A stretch of 64,000 nt of DNA from Thermodesulfobacterium sp. (GTDB lineage: Bacteria; Desulfobacterota; Thermodesulfobacteria; Thermodesulfobacteriales; Thermodesulfobacteriaceae), in NCBI GenBank assembly GCA_017656385.1, contig JACDNX010000001.1, forward strand, positions 161,003 to 225,002, read 5' to 3'. Made by a program: the position numbers and the translations under genes. The notes below the pieces were generated by a model. It saw only the letters and a program-made list of their open reading frames with translations, was not told the DNA's origin and ran no database searches. Below, piece by piece: positions 25,712 through 35,039 of the stretch (positions within the stretch are counted from its first letter, which is position 1; the number at the start of each line of letters is the position of its first letter).

Positions 25712-26369
25712 AAGGGACAGGGTCAGGAATTCCGGCTTCTTTAAATGCTTTTAGCCTTAATTTACAGGATTCACATTTTCCACAGGCTTTATCTCCGCCT
25801 TTATAGCAGGACCAGGTTAAGTGAAAAGGAGTCCCCAGTTTCATCCCCAGTTCAATAATTTCTTTTTTAGAAAAATTTATAATAGGTGTTTCTATTTGAA
25901 TCTGGGTTTCTGGTTTGGTTCCTGTATTTACAGCTTTATTAAAAATTTCTATAAATTCCTTTCTGCAATCAGGATAACCGGAAAAATCAACTTCATTTAC
26001 TCCTATAAATATCTTTTTTGCTTCTATCACTTCAGCCCATGCTGTAGCAATACTCAAGAAAATTCCGTTTCTAAAGGGAACATAAGTGGAAGGAATACCT
26101 TTTTCAGAATGTTCGGGAATCTCAAGTTCTTCAGAGATAAGGCTTGAACCGCCAAAAATTTTAAAAAAAGGAAGTTTAACTATTTGAAATTTTTCTGGTT
26201 GAAAAAATTCCACCAATTTATAAAAACATTCAAGTTCTTTTTCCTGAGCTTTCTGTCCGTACTGAAAGTGTAGAAAGGCTAAACGATGATTTTGACTTGC
26301 TATACTTGCACACACTGCACTATCCATTCCCGAGCTTAAGAGAACCACAGCAAGTTTTTTAAAACTCAT
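25698..26369 (-). CDS. queC: 7-cyano-7-deazaguanine synthase
   Basis: Converts 7-carboxy-7-deazaguanine to preQ0, using ATP and ammonia, in queuosine synthesis. 223 aa. PP-loop LLSSGMDSAVCA (about 10-21) and C-terminal zinc site with CYKGG...CGKCESC (about 190-205). First gene of the queC-ykgJ pair. No other que gene appears in the window. Confidence 0.93.
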   Translation of the reverse strand: MSFKKLAVVLLSSGMDSAVCASIASQNHRLAFLHFQYGQKAQEKELECFYKLVEFFQPEKFQIVKLPFFKIFGGSSLISEELEIPEHSEKGIPSTYVPFRNGIFLSIATAWAEVIEAKKIFIGVNEVDFSGYPDCRKEFIEIFNKAVNTGTKPETQIQIETPIINFSKKEIIELGMKLGTPFHLTWSCYKGGDKACGKCESCKLRLKAFKEAGIPDPVPYENV

Positions 26370-26417
26370 AAATTTAAATATAGATTTTTAAAAGATTTTT
26401 TAGCTAAAATAGAAAAG

Positions 26418-26492
26418 CGCCCCCAAGGGGATTTGAACCCCTGCCGCCGGCGTGAAAGGCCGGTGTCCTGGACCTGGCTAGACGATGGGGGC
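26418..26492 (-). tRNA. tRNA-Glu (TTC)
   Basis: 75 nt. Acceptor GCCCCCA/TGGGGGC, D-arm TCGTCTAG..., anticodon loop CTTTCAC (TTC), T-loop TTCAAAT, discriminator G. No encoded CCA. Second in the Lys-Glu tRNA pair. Confidence 0.95.
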
Positions 26493-26508
26493 AACTTATT
26501 ATTAAATA

Positions 26509-26582
26509 TGGGCCGGGTAGGATTCGAACCTACGACTCCCAGCTTAAAAGGCTGGTACTCTGCCAGGCTGAGTTACCGGCCC
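26509..26582 (-). tRNA. tRNA-Lys (TTT)
   Basis: 74 nt. Acceptor GGGCCGG/CCGGCCC, anticodon loop CTTTTAA (TTT), T-arm GGTTCGAATCC, discriminator A. No encoded CCA. Separated by 16 nt from tRNA-Glu and probably on one transcript. Confidence 0.95.
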
Positions 26583-26611
26583 TTTATCTTCCCCCTATGT
26601 TGTGTTTAACA

Positions 26612-26639
26612 AATATAAATTAAATATTCTCTTTGTCAA
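26612..26639 (-). promoter_or_regulatory. Promoter of the tRNA-Lys/Glu operon
   Basis: Minus strand: TTGACA (26639-26634), 16 nt, TATATT (26617-26612), 30 nt ahead of the tRNA-Lys 5' end. Confidence 0.65.
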
Positions 26640-26647
26640 GTTCTTTA

Positions 26648-27334
26648 TTAGAACTTAATTTTAATTTCTATATCTTCAATCTTCTCAGGAACTCCTTTTA
26701 AAACTTTTATAAATCCCAGTAAAGGAGAAATCAAAATTTCTTCCACAAAATTCTTCATAGGTATTTTTTTACCGTTCACTCTAAGCAAAACTTTTGGTTT
26801 ATATTTTTTTACTAATTCTTCAATAAAATCTGCAAGCACTTCCTTTTCTTCAAAAAGAAAAAATTTTTCCTCAGGATAAAGAGCTTTCCAATTTTCTATG
26901 TTATCTTTTACAACAAAACCTAACAAGTTTCTTACTTCACTTTTTATCTTTTTCAAATCTTCATTCTTTTCTTTTACCACCCATATCTTATGGAGCATAT
27001 CAAAACTTTTAAAGCCTTCCAGAATAACAATGTCAAAATTCCAGAAAAGGGATAAAAAATATACATACCATTCTTTGAAAGAAAATAAGTTTAAACCTTC
27101 AGGATTAATATAAAGAGTAAATAACTTTTCCTGAAAGAAGCCAACCACAGGTATTTCTGCTTCTCTATAAAGCCAGGTATCTTTTTCTGGTGTATCTGTT
27201 AAAATTTTCCTTTCTTTAGAGGATTTCACTACCGCAATTTTAAATCCCCGGGTTTTAAGAATCTTACAGAGTGAGAGAGCAAGGGTAGTTTTACCGGCAT
27301 TGTGATAGCCTGAAATGGAAAAAAGTAATGGCAT
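26648..27334 (-). CDS. MobB-like molybdopterin-guanine dinucleotide synthesis protein
   Basis: 228 aa. N-terminal P-loop GYHNAGKTTL (about 8-17), VVKSSK, then the MobB pattern with DTWLYREAEIPVVG and a Walker B-like IVILEGFK. MobB binds GTP and assists MobA in attaching GMP to molybdopterin. The long C-terminal part (about 160-228) is less conserved. Starts 5 nt after the UPF0173 stop, same operon. Confidence 0.75.
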   Translation of the reverse strand: MPLLFSISGYHNAGKTTLALSLCKILKTRGFKIAVVKSSKERKILTDTPEKDTWLYREAEIPVVGFFQEKLFTLYINPEGLNLFSFKEWYVYFLSLFWNFDIVILEGFKSFDMLHKIWVVKEKNEDLKKIKSEVRNLLGFVVKDNIENWKALYPEEKFFLFEEKEVLADFIEELVKKYKPKVLLRVNGKKIPMKNFVEEILISPLLGFIKVLKGVPEKIEDIEIKIKF

Positions 27335-27339
27335 AGGAG

Positions 27340-28026
27340 TTAGATAGTAACCTCTTTTCCTAATTCTGGAATAATAATAGTAATTGAAAGATTGTATTTT
27401 TTTAATTCTTTTTCAAAATCTTCTACATTTCCTGTAAGTATTGGAAAAGTGCCATAATGCATTGGTATTACTATTTCAGGTCTTATAAGCTCACAAGCCT
27501 TAGCTGCTTCTTTCGGGCCCATTACATAGTGATCACCTATAGGAAGAATTGCAATCTTGGGGGAATAAAGTTCTCCAATCAATTTCATATCATAAAACAA
27601 TCCTGTATCTCCTGCGTGATAGATGGAAATATCATTCTCTAAGGTTATTACAAATCCACAGGCATCTCCTCCATAACTTCCGTCGGGAAAAGAGGAACTG
27701 TGCAGAGCCGGAACCATGGTGAATTTGAGATTATTAACTTTATAGGTGCCTCCTATGTTCATTCCTGTTGCCTTGGGAATTCCGTGTTTTAATAAATACT
27801 GCTGAATTTCGTGAATGGCAATAACCTCAGTAACTGCAGTTCTTGCAAGTTTTAGAATATCTCCTAAGTGGTCTCCATGGGCGTGAGTTATTAGTATAAA
27901 ATCATAAGGACCGAGATCAACATTTTTAGGAGCTAAGGGATTACTAATCCAGGGATCTATAAGAATTTTTTTTTCTTCCTCGGTAATTATTTTGAAACAG
28001 GAGTGTCCATAATAAGTTATTTTCAT
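27340..28026 (-). CDS. UPF0173 metal-dependent hydrolase (beta-lactamase fold)
   Basis: 228 aa. HxHxDH metal motif THAHGDHLGD (about 47-56), first HSCFKI, then HAGDTGLF and a C-terminal HYGTFPIL. Typical UPF0173 length. Substrate unknown in this family. Its first base is 28 nt downstream of tRNA-Gly. Confidence 0.88.
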   Translation of the reverse strand: MKITYYGHSCFKIITEEEKKILIDPWISNPLAPKNVDLGPYDFILITHAHGDHLGDILKLARTAVTEVIAIHEIQQYLLKHGIPKATGMNIGGTYKVNNLKFTMVPALHSSSFPDGSYGGDACGFVITLENDISIYHAGDTGLFYDMKLIGELYSPKIAILPIGDHYVMGPKEAAKACELIRPEIVIPMHYGTFPILTGNVEDFEKELKKYNLSITIIIPELGKEVTI

Positions 28027-28053
28027 TTAAAAAACCTCAAAAATTTTTTAAAG

Positions 28054-28127
28054 AGCGGGCGACGGGATTCGAACCCGCGACCTACAGCATGGCAAGCTGT
28101 CGCTCTACCAGGCTGAGCTACGCCCGC
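28054..28127 (-). tRNA. tRNA-Gly (GCC)
   Basis: 74 nt. Acceptor GCGGGCG/CGCCCGC, anticodon loop TTGCCAT (GCC), T-arm GGTTCGAATCC, discriminator T as usual for bacterial Gly. No encoded CCA. Confidence 0.95.
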
Positions 28128-28140
28128 AAAATCAACTTTA

Positions 28141-28168
28141 AATATAACCTATATTTGAAAAGCGTCAA
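28141..28168 (-). promoter_or_regulatory. Promoter of tRNA-Gly
   Basis: Minus strand: TTGACG (28168-28163), 16 nt, TATATT (28146-28141), 14 nt before the tRNA 5' end. Matches the tRNA-Lys promoter in spacing and -10. Confidence 0.6.
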
Positions 28169-28172
28169 GAAG

Positions 28173-29126
28173 TTAGGATTCTGTCCCAAAACACTCGGAA
28201 AGTTTAACAATCTTTTCGTATTCCTCATCTACACGCTTTTTAATGTATTTTATCTGTTCAGGTGTTAGATGCCTAAATCTTCTCTGAAGCTTTAAGTATT
28301 CCTCTACAGGCTTTGGTTTATCAATTCTTCTGTTTAGAATGTATTTTCCATCTATCACCTCATAAAGAGGGAAAATACGGGTTTCCACTACAAGTTTACT
28401 CGTCATAATACTATCTTCACCTTTACATCCCCAGCCTGTGGGACAGGGAGAAAATGCATGAATAAAAGCAGGTCCATTTACTAAGGATGCCTTTTTAACT
28501 TTATTCATAAGATCAACAGGATATGCAGGACTTGCTGTAGCTGCATAGGGAATGTTGTGGGCAACTACAATACCCATTAAATTTTTTTTCCAGGTAATCT
28601 GTCCCTTTACAACTTTTCCTGCAGGGCTCGTAGTGGTATGAGCTCCAAAAGGAGTAGCACTGGATCTCTGAACTCCTGTATTCATATAAGCTTCATTGTC
28701 AAGACAAATATAAATAAAGTCGTGTCCCCTTTCCAGAGCTCCAGAAAGGAACTGAAGACCTATATCAAAAGTTGCTCCGTCTCCAGCAAAAACAACCACA
28801 TTTATCTTTTTTCTTTTTGATATTTTACCTTTTCTTTTTAATGCCTTTATAGCGGCTTCAATTCCTGAAGCAACAGAAGCTGCATTTTCAAAAGCCACAT
28901 GTATCCAAGGAATTTCCCAGGAAGTATAAGGAAAGGGTGTTGAAATAATTTCCATACACCCTGTAGCAGATACCGCAATGGTATTTGGTCCAAGAGCTTT
29001 TAGAGCCAATTTAAGAACTAAAACTGTTCCGCATCCCTGACAAGCTCTATGACCTGGGGCAAATCCTTCATATTCTGGTAACTTCTTTAAAGTAAAACCT
29101 TTAAACTTCTTAAGTTCTGGTCTCAT
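28173..29126 (-). CDS. porB: Pyruvate:ferredoxin oxidoreductase beta subunit
   Basis: TPP-binding subunit of a four-subunit 2-oxoacid oxidoreductase. 317 aa. CQGCG (about 29-33), ATGCME, TPP motif GDGATFDIG (about 116-124), NEAYMNTGVQRSSATP and SPCPTGWGC with further cluster Cys. With porC, D and A upstream it completes a full gene set. Pyruvate is favoured over 2-oxoisovalerate or 2-oxoglutarate by overall pattern, but substrate needs testing. Confidence 0.92.
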   Translation of the reverse strand: MRPELKKFKGFTLKKLPEYEGFAPGHRACQGCGTVLVLKLALKALGPNTIAVSATGCMEIISTPFPYTSWEIPWIHVAFENAASVASGIEAAIKALKRKGKISKRKKINVVVFAGDGATFDIGLQFLSGALERGHDFIYICLDNEAYMNTGVQRSSATPFGAHTTTSPAGKVVKGQITWKKNLMGIVVAHNIPYAATASPAYPVDLMNKVKKASLVNGPAFIHAFSPCPTGWGCKGEDSIMTSKLVVETRIFPLYEVIDGKYILNRRIDKPKPVEEYLKLQRRFRHLTPEQIKYIKKRVDEEYEKIVKLSECFGTES

Positions 29127-29130
29127 AGCT

Positions 29131-30300
29131 CTACTCCTTTACTCCATAAATTTCATAGGAAAATCTGGGTTTTTTGCTTATGGCATCATATGTTCTTTCA
29201 AAAAGTTCTACAAAATCTTCAACTGTTACATCTCTTCCTGAAAGTCCAGCTATGAAGTTTACTACTTTTGGTCTTTTGTTTGACTGATAAAGAGCTGAGC
29301 GAACCTCAATTCCTACAGGACCACCGGTTGAACCGTGACTTACAGCTCTATCAACAACTCCTATAGCCCTAACTTTACCTATAGCTTTAAGAAAATCTCT
29401 TAAAGGAAAAGGTCTCCATAGCCTGATTTTTATAAGTCCTACCTTTTTACCTTTTTCTCTCAATAAATCAACTGCATCCATAGCTGTTCCTGCAAGACTT
29501 CCCATAATTATAAGAGCAACCTCTGCATCTTCCATTTTGTAGCTTTCAATAGGTTGATATTTTCTTCCTGTAAGCTTTTCAAACTCTTTCCAGGCATTCA
29601 CTATTATTCTGTAAGAGGCCTTTAAAGCTTCATCTTGGGCTTTTTTTGCCTCAGTATATATTTCAGGAATTCCTATAGCTCCCATAGTAATTGGTTTTTT
29701 AGGATCTAATTTGTATTTCATACGAAGAGGAGGAATGTATTTATCAACAAGTTCCTGATCAAGTAGTTCAATAGGTTCTATCACATGAGAAAGGGTGAAA
29801 CCATCTATATTTAATGCCACGGGAAGCAAAGCTTTTTCAGCAACTCTGTAGGCATGATAAATAAGGTCCACTGCTTCTTGTCCATTTTCTGCAAAAGTTT
29901 GAATCCATCCTGAATCTCTCATAGTCATTACATCAGAATGATCATTCCATATGCTTATAGGAGCAGAGATAGAACGGTTAGCAATGACCATAACAATGGG
30001 AAGTCTAAAAGCAGAAGCAATAAAAAGATTTTCATACATTAAAAGAAGCCCCTGAGCAGCAGTTGAGGTAAAAGTTCTTGCACCGGTTGCAGAAGCACCT
30101 ATACAGGCACTCATGGCTGCATGTTCAGATTCAACAGGCATATATTCAGCGTCAAGTTCTCCATTATTTACAAGCTCAGCCAAGTGTTCAACAATATGAG
30201 TTTGTGGAGTAATTGGATAAGCCGAAATCACATCTACTTTACACTGGGCAACTGCCTCAGCTATAGCAATGGAAACCTCTTTAGCAATAACTTTTCCCAT
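29131..30300 (-). CDS. porA: Pyruvate:ferredoxin oxidoreductase alpha subunit
   Basis: 389 aa. Contains AYPITPQTHIVEHL (about 25-38), the pyruvate-type VESEHAAMSACIGAS and TSAAQGLLLM, with a C-terminal transketolase-like domain (about 250-380). It catalyses reversible oxidative decarboxylation of pyruvate to acetyl-CoA + CO2, reducing ferredoxin. Works in reverse for CO2 fixation in autotrophs. Gap of 4 nt to porB. Confidence 0.92.
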   Translation of the reverse strand: MGKVIAKEVSIAIAEAVAQCKVDVISAYPITPQTHIVEHLAELVNNGELDAEYMPVESEHAAMSACIGASATGARTFTSTAAQGLLLMYENLFIASAFRLPIVMVIANRSISAPISIWNDHSDVMTMRDSGWIQTFAENGQEAVDLIYHAYRVAEKALLPVALNIDGFTLSHVIEPIELLDQELVDKYIPPLRMKYKLDPKKPITMGAIGIPEIYTEAKKAQDEALKASYRIIVNAWKEFEKLTGRKYQPIESYKMEDAEVALIIMGSLAGTAMDAVDLLREKGKKVGLIKIRLWRPFPLRDFLKAIGKVRAIGVVDRAVSHGSTGGPVGIEVRSALYQSNKRPKVVNFIAGLSGRDVTVEDFVELFERTYDAISKKPRFSYEIYGVKE

Positions 30301-30301
30301 T

Positions 30302-30595
30302 TTAGTCCTCCTCTAAAACCATTGTAATAGCACTCTTGGGACAATGTTTTGCACATATTCCACAACCTTTACAATAATAAAGATTAACAATATAATAGCC
30401 TTCTTCATCTTTTTTATAACAAAGATCTGGACAAAGTGCATAGCAAATTCCGCACTTTATACACTTTTCTTTATCCAATACAGGTCTATAAGTTCTCCAA
30501 TCGCCTGTTTTAAATTTGGCAGAATTTCCTGGCTCTAAAATAAACATTCCAGGTGCCAGTTTTTTCCAGCTAACTAATCCCTGGTCCTTTGGCAT
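30302..30595 (-). CDS. porD: Pyruvate:ferredoxin oxidoreductase delta subunit (2[4Fe-4S] ferredoxin)
   Basis: 97 aa. Two clusters: CIKCGICYALC and CKGCGICAKHC, each followed by P. It is the electron carrier subunit between porB and external ferredoxin. One nt from porA and 11 nt from porC. Confidence 0.92.
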   Translation of the reverse strand: MPKDQGLVSWKKLAPGMFILEPGNSAKFKTGDWRTYRPVLDKEKCIKCGICYALCPDLCYKKDEEGYYIVNLYYCKGCGICAKHCPKSAITMVLEED

Positions 30596-30606
30596 AGCTA
30601 ACTCCT

Positions 30607-31158
30607 TTATTTGTAAATTTTGGTTTCTTTTAAAGCTCTGTGCAGAGCTTTTATATTTTTTTCAGCAAGTTTCCCAAACCTTTCTTTTAAAGCTTCTTCC
30701 ATATACTTTACATCTATCAATTCAGTTACTTTTATAAAAGCTCCGAGCATGGTAGTATTAGTTATAGGAAGTCCAAGCTCTTCTAAGGCAATTTTTGTGG
30801 CATCAACAATAGCAAGTTTTCCCTTGTAATTTTTCAAAAATTTTCTAACTTCACTTTCAGAAAAATGAGAATTCAGAATTGCTATTCCGTTTTCTTTTAA
30901 TCCTTCAGTAACATTTGCGATCTTTGGAAGGGTAGGGTCAAGAACTATAATTACATCAGGATGGTATATTTTTTCTCTTGTGCGAATTCTTTTACTATCA
31001 ATCCTTGCAAAAGCCTGGACCGGAGCTCCTCTTCTTTCAGGTCCAAAGCTTGGGAAGGCTTGTGCAAAACTTCCTTGATTGATAGCTGCAATAGCAATTA
31101 ATTCTGCTGAAGTAACTGCTCCCTGACCCCCTCTTCCATGTAGTCTTATCTCTATCAT
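30607..31158 (-). CDS. porC: Pyruvate:ferredoxin oxidoreductase gamma subunit
   Basis: 183 aa. N-terminal IRLHGRGGQGAVTSAELIA (about 4-22), then FPSFGPERRGAPVQ and a KY-containing C-terminal region. First gene of the porCDAB operon. Separate small gamma chain as in archaea and thermophilic bacteria, unlike the fused single-chain enzyme of Clostridia or Desulfovibrio. Confidence 0.92.
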   Translation of the reverse strand: MIEIRLHGRGGQGAVTSAELIAIAAINQGSFAQAFPSFGPERRGAPVQAFARIDSKRIRTREKIYHPDVIIVLDPTLPKIANVTEGLKENGIAILNSHFSESEVRKFLKNYKGKLAIVDATKIALEELGLPITNTTMLGAFIKVTELIDVKYMEEALKERFGKLAEKNIKALHRALKETKIYK

Positions 31159-31225
31159 AAATCACTCCTTTAAGATTAGTTTTTATCAAGTTTTATAAAA
31201 ATTTCTCTATCATATTTTAAATTAG

Positions 31226-31267
31226 TTGTCAAGAGAAATTGACAATTTTCTCATTAATCTTTAAAAT
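31226..31267 (+). promoter_or_regulatory. Divergent promoter region between por and fabG
   Basis: Plus strand for fabG: TTGACA 31239-31244, 17 nt, TAAAAT 31262-31267. An inverted repeat TTGTCAA (31226-31232), 6 nt, TTGACAA (31239-31245) puts a second TTGACA on the minus strand for porC, with a weak -10. The symmetry couples both promoters and could bind a regulator. Confidence 0.5.
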
Positions 31268-31298
31268 GTTTTTCAAATCCTTAGAAGGAGGAAAAACA

Positions 31299-32048
31299 AT
31301 GGATAGGCTTAATGGAAAAATTGCTCTTATAACCGGGGCTTCTCGTGGAATAGGAAGAGCTATAGCTTATGAACTTGCTAAACAGGGAGCTGATGTAATC
31401 ATTAACTACAGAGGTTCAGAAGATAAAGCTAAGGATTTGGCTGAAGAAATAGAAAAGATGGGAAAAAAGGCTTATTTGGCAAAATTTGATGTGGCTAATT
31501 TTCAAGAGGTAAGTGAAAAGATAAAAGAAATTGAAAGAGAAATAGGAAACATTCAAATTTTGGTAAATAACGCTGGTATTGTAAAGGATACTTTGTTATT
31601 AAGAATGAAAGAAGAGGATTGGGACAAAGTTATTAAAACGAATTTATACTCAGTATTTTATGTTACCAAAGCAGTTATTCCTATGATGATAAAAGAAAAA
31701 TGGGGAAGAATTATTAACATTTCTTCAGTTGTTGCATTTACAGGAAATCCTGGTCAGACAAATTATGCAGCAGCAAAGGCAGGAATAGTGGGCTTTTCAA
31801 AAGCTCTTGCTTTAGAAGTGGCAAGTAAAAATATCACTGTAAATGTAATTGCACCAGGATACATAGAAACTGATATGACATCAGCTCTTCCTGAAAAAGT
31901 GAAAGAAATATTTTTAAATCAGATTCCCCTCAAAAGAGCAGGGCTACCAGAAGAAGTAGCCTATTTAACTGCCTTTTTAGCAAGTGAAAAGGCAAACTAT
32001 ATTACTGGTTGCGTATTTCATATAAATGGTGGATTGTATAGAGGATGA
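31299..32048 (+). CDS. fabG: 3-oxoacyl-[acyl-carrier-protein] reductase
   Basis: Second step of the fatty-acid elongation cycle, NADPH-dependent. 249 aa from ATG 31299, chosen because AAGGAGG (31285-31291) precedes it; an upstream reading (31239) has no such site. SDR motifs GASRGIGRAI (about 14-23), NNAGI (about 88-92), Ser-Tyr-Lys with NYAAAKAG (about 153-160), C-terminal GGLYRG. acpP and other fab genes are not next to it. Confidence 0.9.
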   Translation: MDRLNGKIALITGASRGIGRAIAYELAKQGADVIINYRGSEDKAKDLAEEIEKMGKKAYLAKFDVANFQEVSEKIKEIEREIGNIQILVNNAGIVKDTLLLRMKEEDWDKVIKTNLYSVFYVTKAVIPMMIKEKWGRIINISSVVAFTGNPGQTNYAAAKAGIVGFSKALALEVASKNITVNVIAPGYIETDMTSALPEKVKEIFLNQIPLKRAGLPEEVAYLTAFLASEKANYITGCVFHINGGLYRG

Positions 32049-32108
32049 TCTTCTTGAAAAATTTTAAAAAAGTTTTAAAATAGAATTGGTTATAAATGAG
32101 GTTGGGAT

Positions 32109-32603
32109 ATGGAAATTCTTATTTTAGGACATTCAGCACTTAGAGAAAAAGCAAAGCCTGTAGAGAATATAGATGGTGAGTTAAAGCAAATTATAGATAA
32201 AATGGCTGAAACTATGTATAAAGCCAAAGGTCTTGGTCTTGCTGCAAATCAGGTGGGTATTTTGAAAAGGTTTTTTATAATGGATATTTCTCAAAGAGAG
32301 GGTGAAAGGGAACTCGAAGTTTACATAAATCCAGAAATACTCTCTGTAGAGGGAGAAACCGTTTACGAAGAGGGATGTCTCAGTATTCCAGGATATTACG
32401 CACCTGTGAAAAGATACGCCAAACTTTATGTGAAAGCTTATGATATAAACGGTAATCCTTTTGAAAAAGAATTAGAGGGAATATCTGCTGTAGCCTTCCA
32501 ACACGAATATGATCATCTGGATGGAATTTTATTTATAGACAGACTTTCACCTTTAAAAAAACAGCTTTTTAAAAGATGGTGGAAAAAACACCACAAAAAA
32601 TAA
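32109..32603 (+). CDS. def: Peptide deformylase
   Basis: Removes the formyl group from nascent N-terminal Met. 164 aa. Motif 1 GLGLAANQVG, motif 2 EEGCLSIPG (metal Cys), motif 3 QHEYDHLDG. Normal size. Convergent with the YmdB-type gene: its stop abuts the other stop (32603/32604), with no terminator room. No fmt follows. Confidence 0.96.
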   Translation: MEILILGHSALREKAKPVENIDGELKQIIDKMAETMYKAKGLGLAANQVGILKRFFIMDISQREGERELEVYINPEILSVEGETVYEEGCLSIPGYYAPVKRYAKLYVKAYDINGNPFEKELEGISAVAFQHEYDHLDGILFIDRLSPLKKQLFKRWWKKHHKK

Positions 32604-33389
32604 CTAATCAATTAGTCTAAACTTTTCCATATAAGTGGTTTTTCCTTTTTCGTTAAATTCTAAGTAAATTCCTTCTACTTTTACTTTTCCACTTTTTTCA
32701 ACTTCCAACTTTCTTGGAACCATGCTAAGATACATTTCCAGAGCTTGTTCTATTTTCATTCCTATAATACTATCAACAGCTCCACACATTCCTACATCTG
32801 TGATGTAGCCTGTTCCTTTAGATAATATTCTTTCATCTGAGGTTTGAACATGGGTGTGAGTTCCTATTATTGCTGAAACAAGCCCATCCAAGAAATATCC
32901 TAATCCCAGTTTTTCAGAAGTGGCTTCAGCATGAAAATCTATAACTATAAAAGGTGTTTCTTTTCTGAGTTCCTCAGCAAGGTTTTTTCCTACAACAAAA
33001 GGATTTTCCAGAGGTCTCATAAAAATTCTACCTTCTAAATTTATTACTCCAAGTTTTATATTATTTTTGCTATAAATAGTCCAGCCTTTACCCGGTGCAT
33101 TTTTTCCATAATTTGCTGGTCTTAAAACTCTTTCAGTTTTTTGAAGATAGGGGAAAAATTGTCTCTTCCATATATGATTTCCTGAGGTTAAAATGTTTAT
33201 CCCATAAGAAAAAAGTTCCTCAGCAACCTTTTCTGTAAGTCCGTATCCACCAGCTGCATTTTCTGCATTTGCTATTACAAAATCAGGATTGAATTTTTTT
33301 GTTAGCTCAGGAAGAAAAATTTTTACTGCTTTTCTTCCTGAGCTTCCAACAATATCTCCTAAAAAGATCAATTTTACTTTATTTAGCAT
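32604..33389 (-). CDS. YmdB-type metallophosphoesterase (TIGR00282 family)
   Basis: 261 aa from ATG 33389 (TTG 33395 is possible). Metal motifs [10 protein letters not shown] (about 9-18), [26 protein letters not shown] and [11 protein letters not shown]. subtilis YmdB is a 2',3'-cAMP phosphodiesterase and is encoded next to rny, as here (11-nt overlap). The conserved pairing hints at a common RNA-turnover role. Confidence 0.88.
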   Translation of the reverse strand: MLNKVKLIFLGDIVGSSGRKAVKIFLPELTKKFNPDFVIANAENAAGGYGLTEKVAEELFSYGINILTSGNHIWKRQFFPYLQKTERVLRPANYGKNAPGKGWTIYSKNNIKLGVINLEGRIFMRPLENPFVVGKNLAEELRKETPFIVIDFHAEATSEKLGLGYFLDGLVSAIIGTHTHVQTSDERILSKGTGYITDVGMCGAVDSIIGMKIEQALEMYLSMVPRKLEVEKSGKVKVEGIYLEFNEKGKTTYMEKFRLID

Positions 33390-34941
33390 ATTCAATAGCC
33401 CTTGTTTCTCTAATTACTGTAACCCTTATAATTCCTGGATAGGTTAGTTCTTTTTCTACCTTTTGAGCAATTTCCCGAGCCAATACATAAGCCTGTTCAT
33501 CACTTATTTTTTTATCATCAACAATTACCCTTATTTCTCTTCCAGCTTGTATAGCAAAGGCTTTTTCTACACCTTCAAAGGAAGAGGCGATAGCTTCAAG
33601 TTCTTTTATTCTTTTAATGTAAGCCTCAAGAAGTTCTCTTCTTGCTCCGGGTCTTGCTCCTGATATAGCATCAGAAATTTGTAAAATTATTCCCAGTATG
33701 CTTGTAATAGGAATATCTTCGTGATGAGAAGCTATGGCATTTACGATTTCTTCTTCCTCTCCGTATTTTCTTGCTATTTCAGCACCTATTAGTGCATGGG
33801 GTCCTTCCATTTCATAAGAGGTTGCTTTTCCTATATCATGTAGCAAAGCGGCTCTTTTTGCCTTTTTTACATCTATTCCAAGCTCACCTGCCAGAGCTCC
33901 ACAAATTATAGCTGTTTCAATTGAGTGTTGCAAAACATTTTGGCTGTAACTTGTTCTATATTTTAATTTTCCTATCATTTTAACAAGCTCAGGATGAAGT
34001 CCATATATACCAAGTTCAAAACAGGCTTTTTCTCCTACCTCCATTAAATGATGCTCCATTTCTTCTTCCACCTGTTTAACAATTTCTTCAATCCTTGCAG
34101 GATGTATTCTTCCATCTGCAATGAGTTTTTCCAAAGCAATACGAGCAATTTCTCTTCTTAAAGGATCTGCACACGAAAGAACCACCACTTCTGGGGTGTC
34201 GTCTATTAAAAGGTCAACACCTGTCAGAGTTTCAAAGGTTCTTATATTTCTTCCTTCTCTTCCAATTATTCTTCCTTTCATTTCTTCATTGGGAAGTTGA
34301 ACCACAGAAACTGTTTTTTCTGTAACAAATGGGACAGCAGCTTTTGATATGGCATAAGCTAAGATTTCCTGAGATTTTCTTTTAGCCTCATCTTTTACTT
34401 CATTTTCAAGCTTCATCAAAAGTTTTGCTTTTTCCTCTTTTAATTCTTCTTCTACCCTTTTAAGAAGTAGCTCTTTGGCTTCCTTTTCTGACAGTCCAGA
34501 AATTTTTTCTAATTCTTCTTTTGTCTGTGTTAATACTTCCTCAATCTGTTTTTTCTCATTTTCAATAAGAGATTTTAATTCTTCAATTTCTTTTAATTTT
34601 CTTTCTAAGGCTTCCTCTTTTTTAATAAGAGCTTCTTCTTTATGAATAATTCTTTCTTCTCTTAGAGAAACATCTCTTAATTTTTTTTCAAATTCCTTTT
34701 CTAAAGTCTGTTTATGTGATAAAAGTTCTTCTTTTATTTGAATTTCTGCTTGTTGTAGTTTAATTTTTGCTTCTTTTTCAGCTTTTTCTAAAATTTCTTT
34801 GGCTTTTTGCTGGGCGTCCTTAAGAAGTTTTTCTGCACTTTCTCTGGTTTCTTTTTCCCTTCTTTTTTGAAAATAAAGGTAAGCCCCAGCCAAAAGTCCA
34901 GCAATTAAAATCCCTAAGATTATTCCTAAAAGAAAACTCAT
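33379..34941 (-). CDS. rny: Ribonuclease Y
   Basis: Membrane-anchored endoribonuclease that initiates mRNA decay. 520 aa. N-terminal membrane helix (about 1-23), a long Glu/Lys coiled coil (about 25-200), KH domain with [15 protein letters not shown] (about 228-242), HD domain with the catalytic LLHDIGK (about 365-371). Full length. Upstream are the 6S-like RNA and zapA. Confidence 0.95.
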   Translation of the reverse strand: MSFLLGIILGILIAGLLAGAYLYFQKRREKETRESAEKLLKDAQQKAKEILEKAEKEAKIKLQQAEIQIKEELLSHKQTLEKEFEKKLRDVSLREERIIHKEEALIKKEEALERKLKEIEELKSLIENEKKQIEEVLTQTKEELEKISGLSEKEAKELLLKRVEEELKEEKAKLLMKLENEVKDEAKRKSQEILAYAISKAAVPFVTEKTVSVVQLPNEEMKGRIIGREGRNIRTFETLTGVDLLIDDTPEVVVLSCADPLRREIARIALEKLIADGRIHPARIEEIVKQVEEEMEHHLMEVGEKACFELGIYGLHPELVKMIGKLKYRTSYSQNVLQHSIETAIICGALAGELGIDVKKAKRAALLHDIGKATSYEMEGPHALIGAEIARKYGEEEEIVNAIASHHEDIPITSILGIILQISDAISGARPGARRELLEAYIKRIKELEAIASSFEGVEKAFAIQAGREIRVIVDDKKISDEQAYVLAREIAQKVEKELTYPGIIRVTVIRETRAIEYAK

Positions 34942-35039
34942 CTTTATCCCCCCTCTTTATTTCAAATATAATAAAAATTTAAATAAAGCTTTGGAGGGAG
35001 AAGGAAAGAGGATAAGTTTTAAAAGTGAATTTATAGAAA

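Noticed and set aside
31239..31298. 20-codon extension of FabG
   Set aside because: Would include the promoter -10 and lacks a ribosome site; AAGGAGG precedes ATG 31299.
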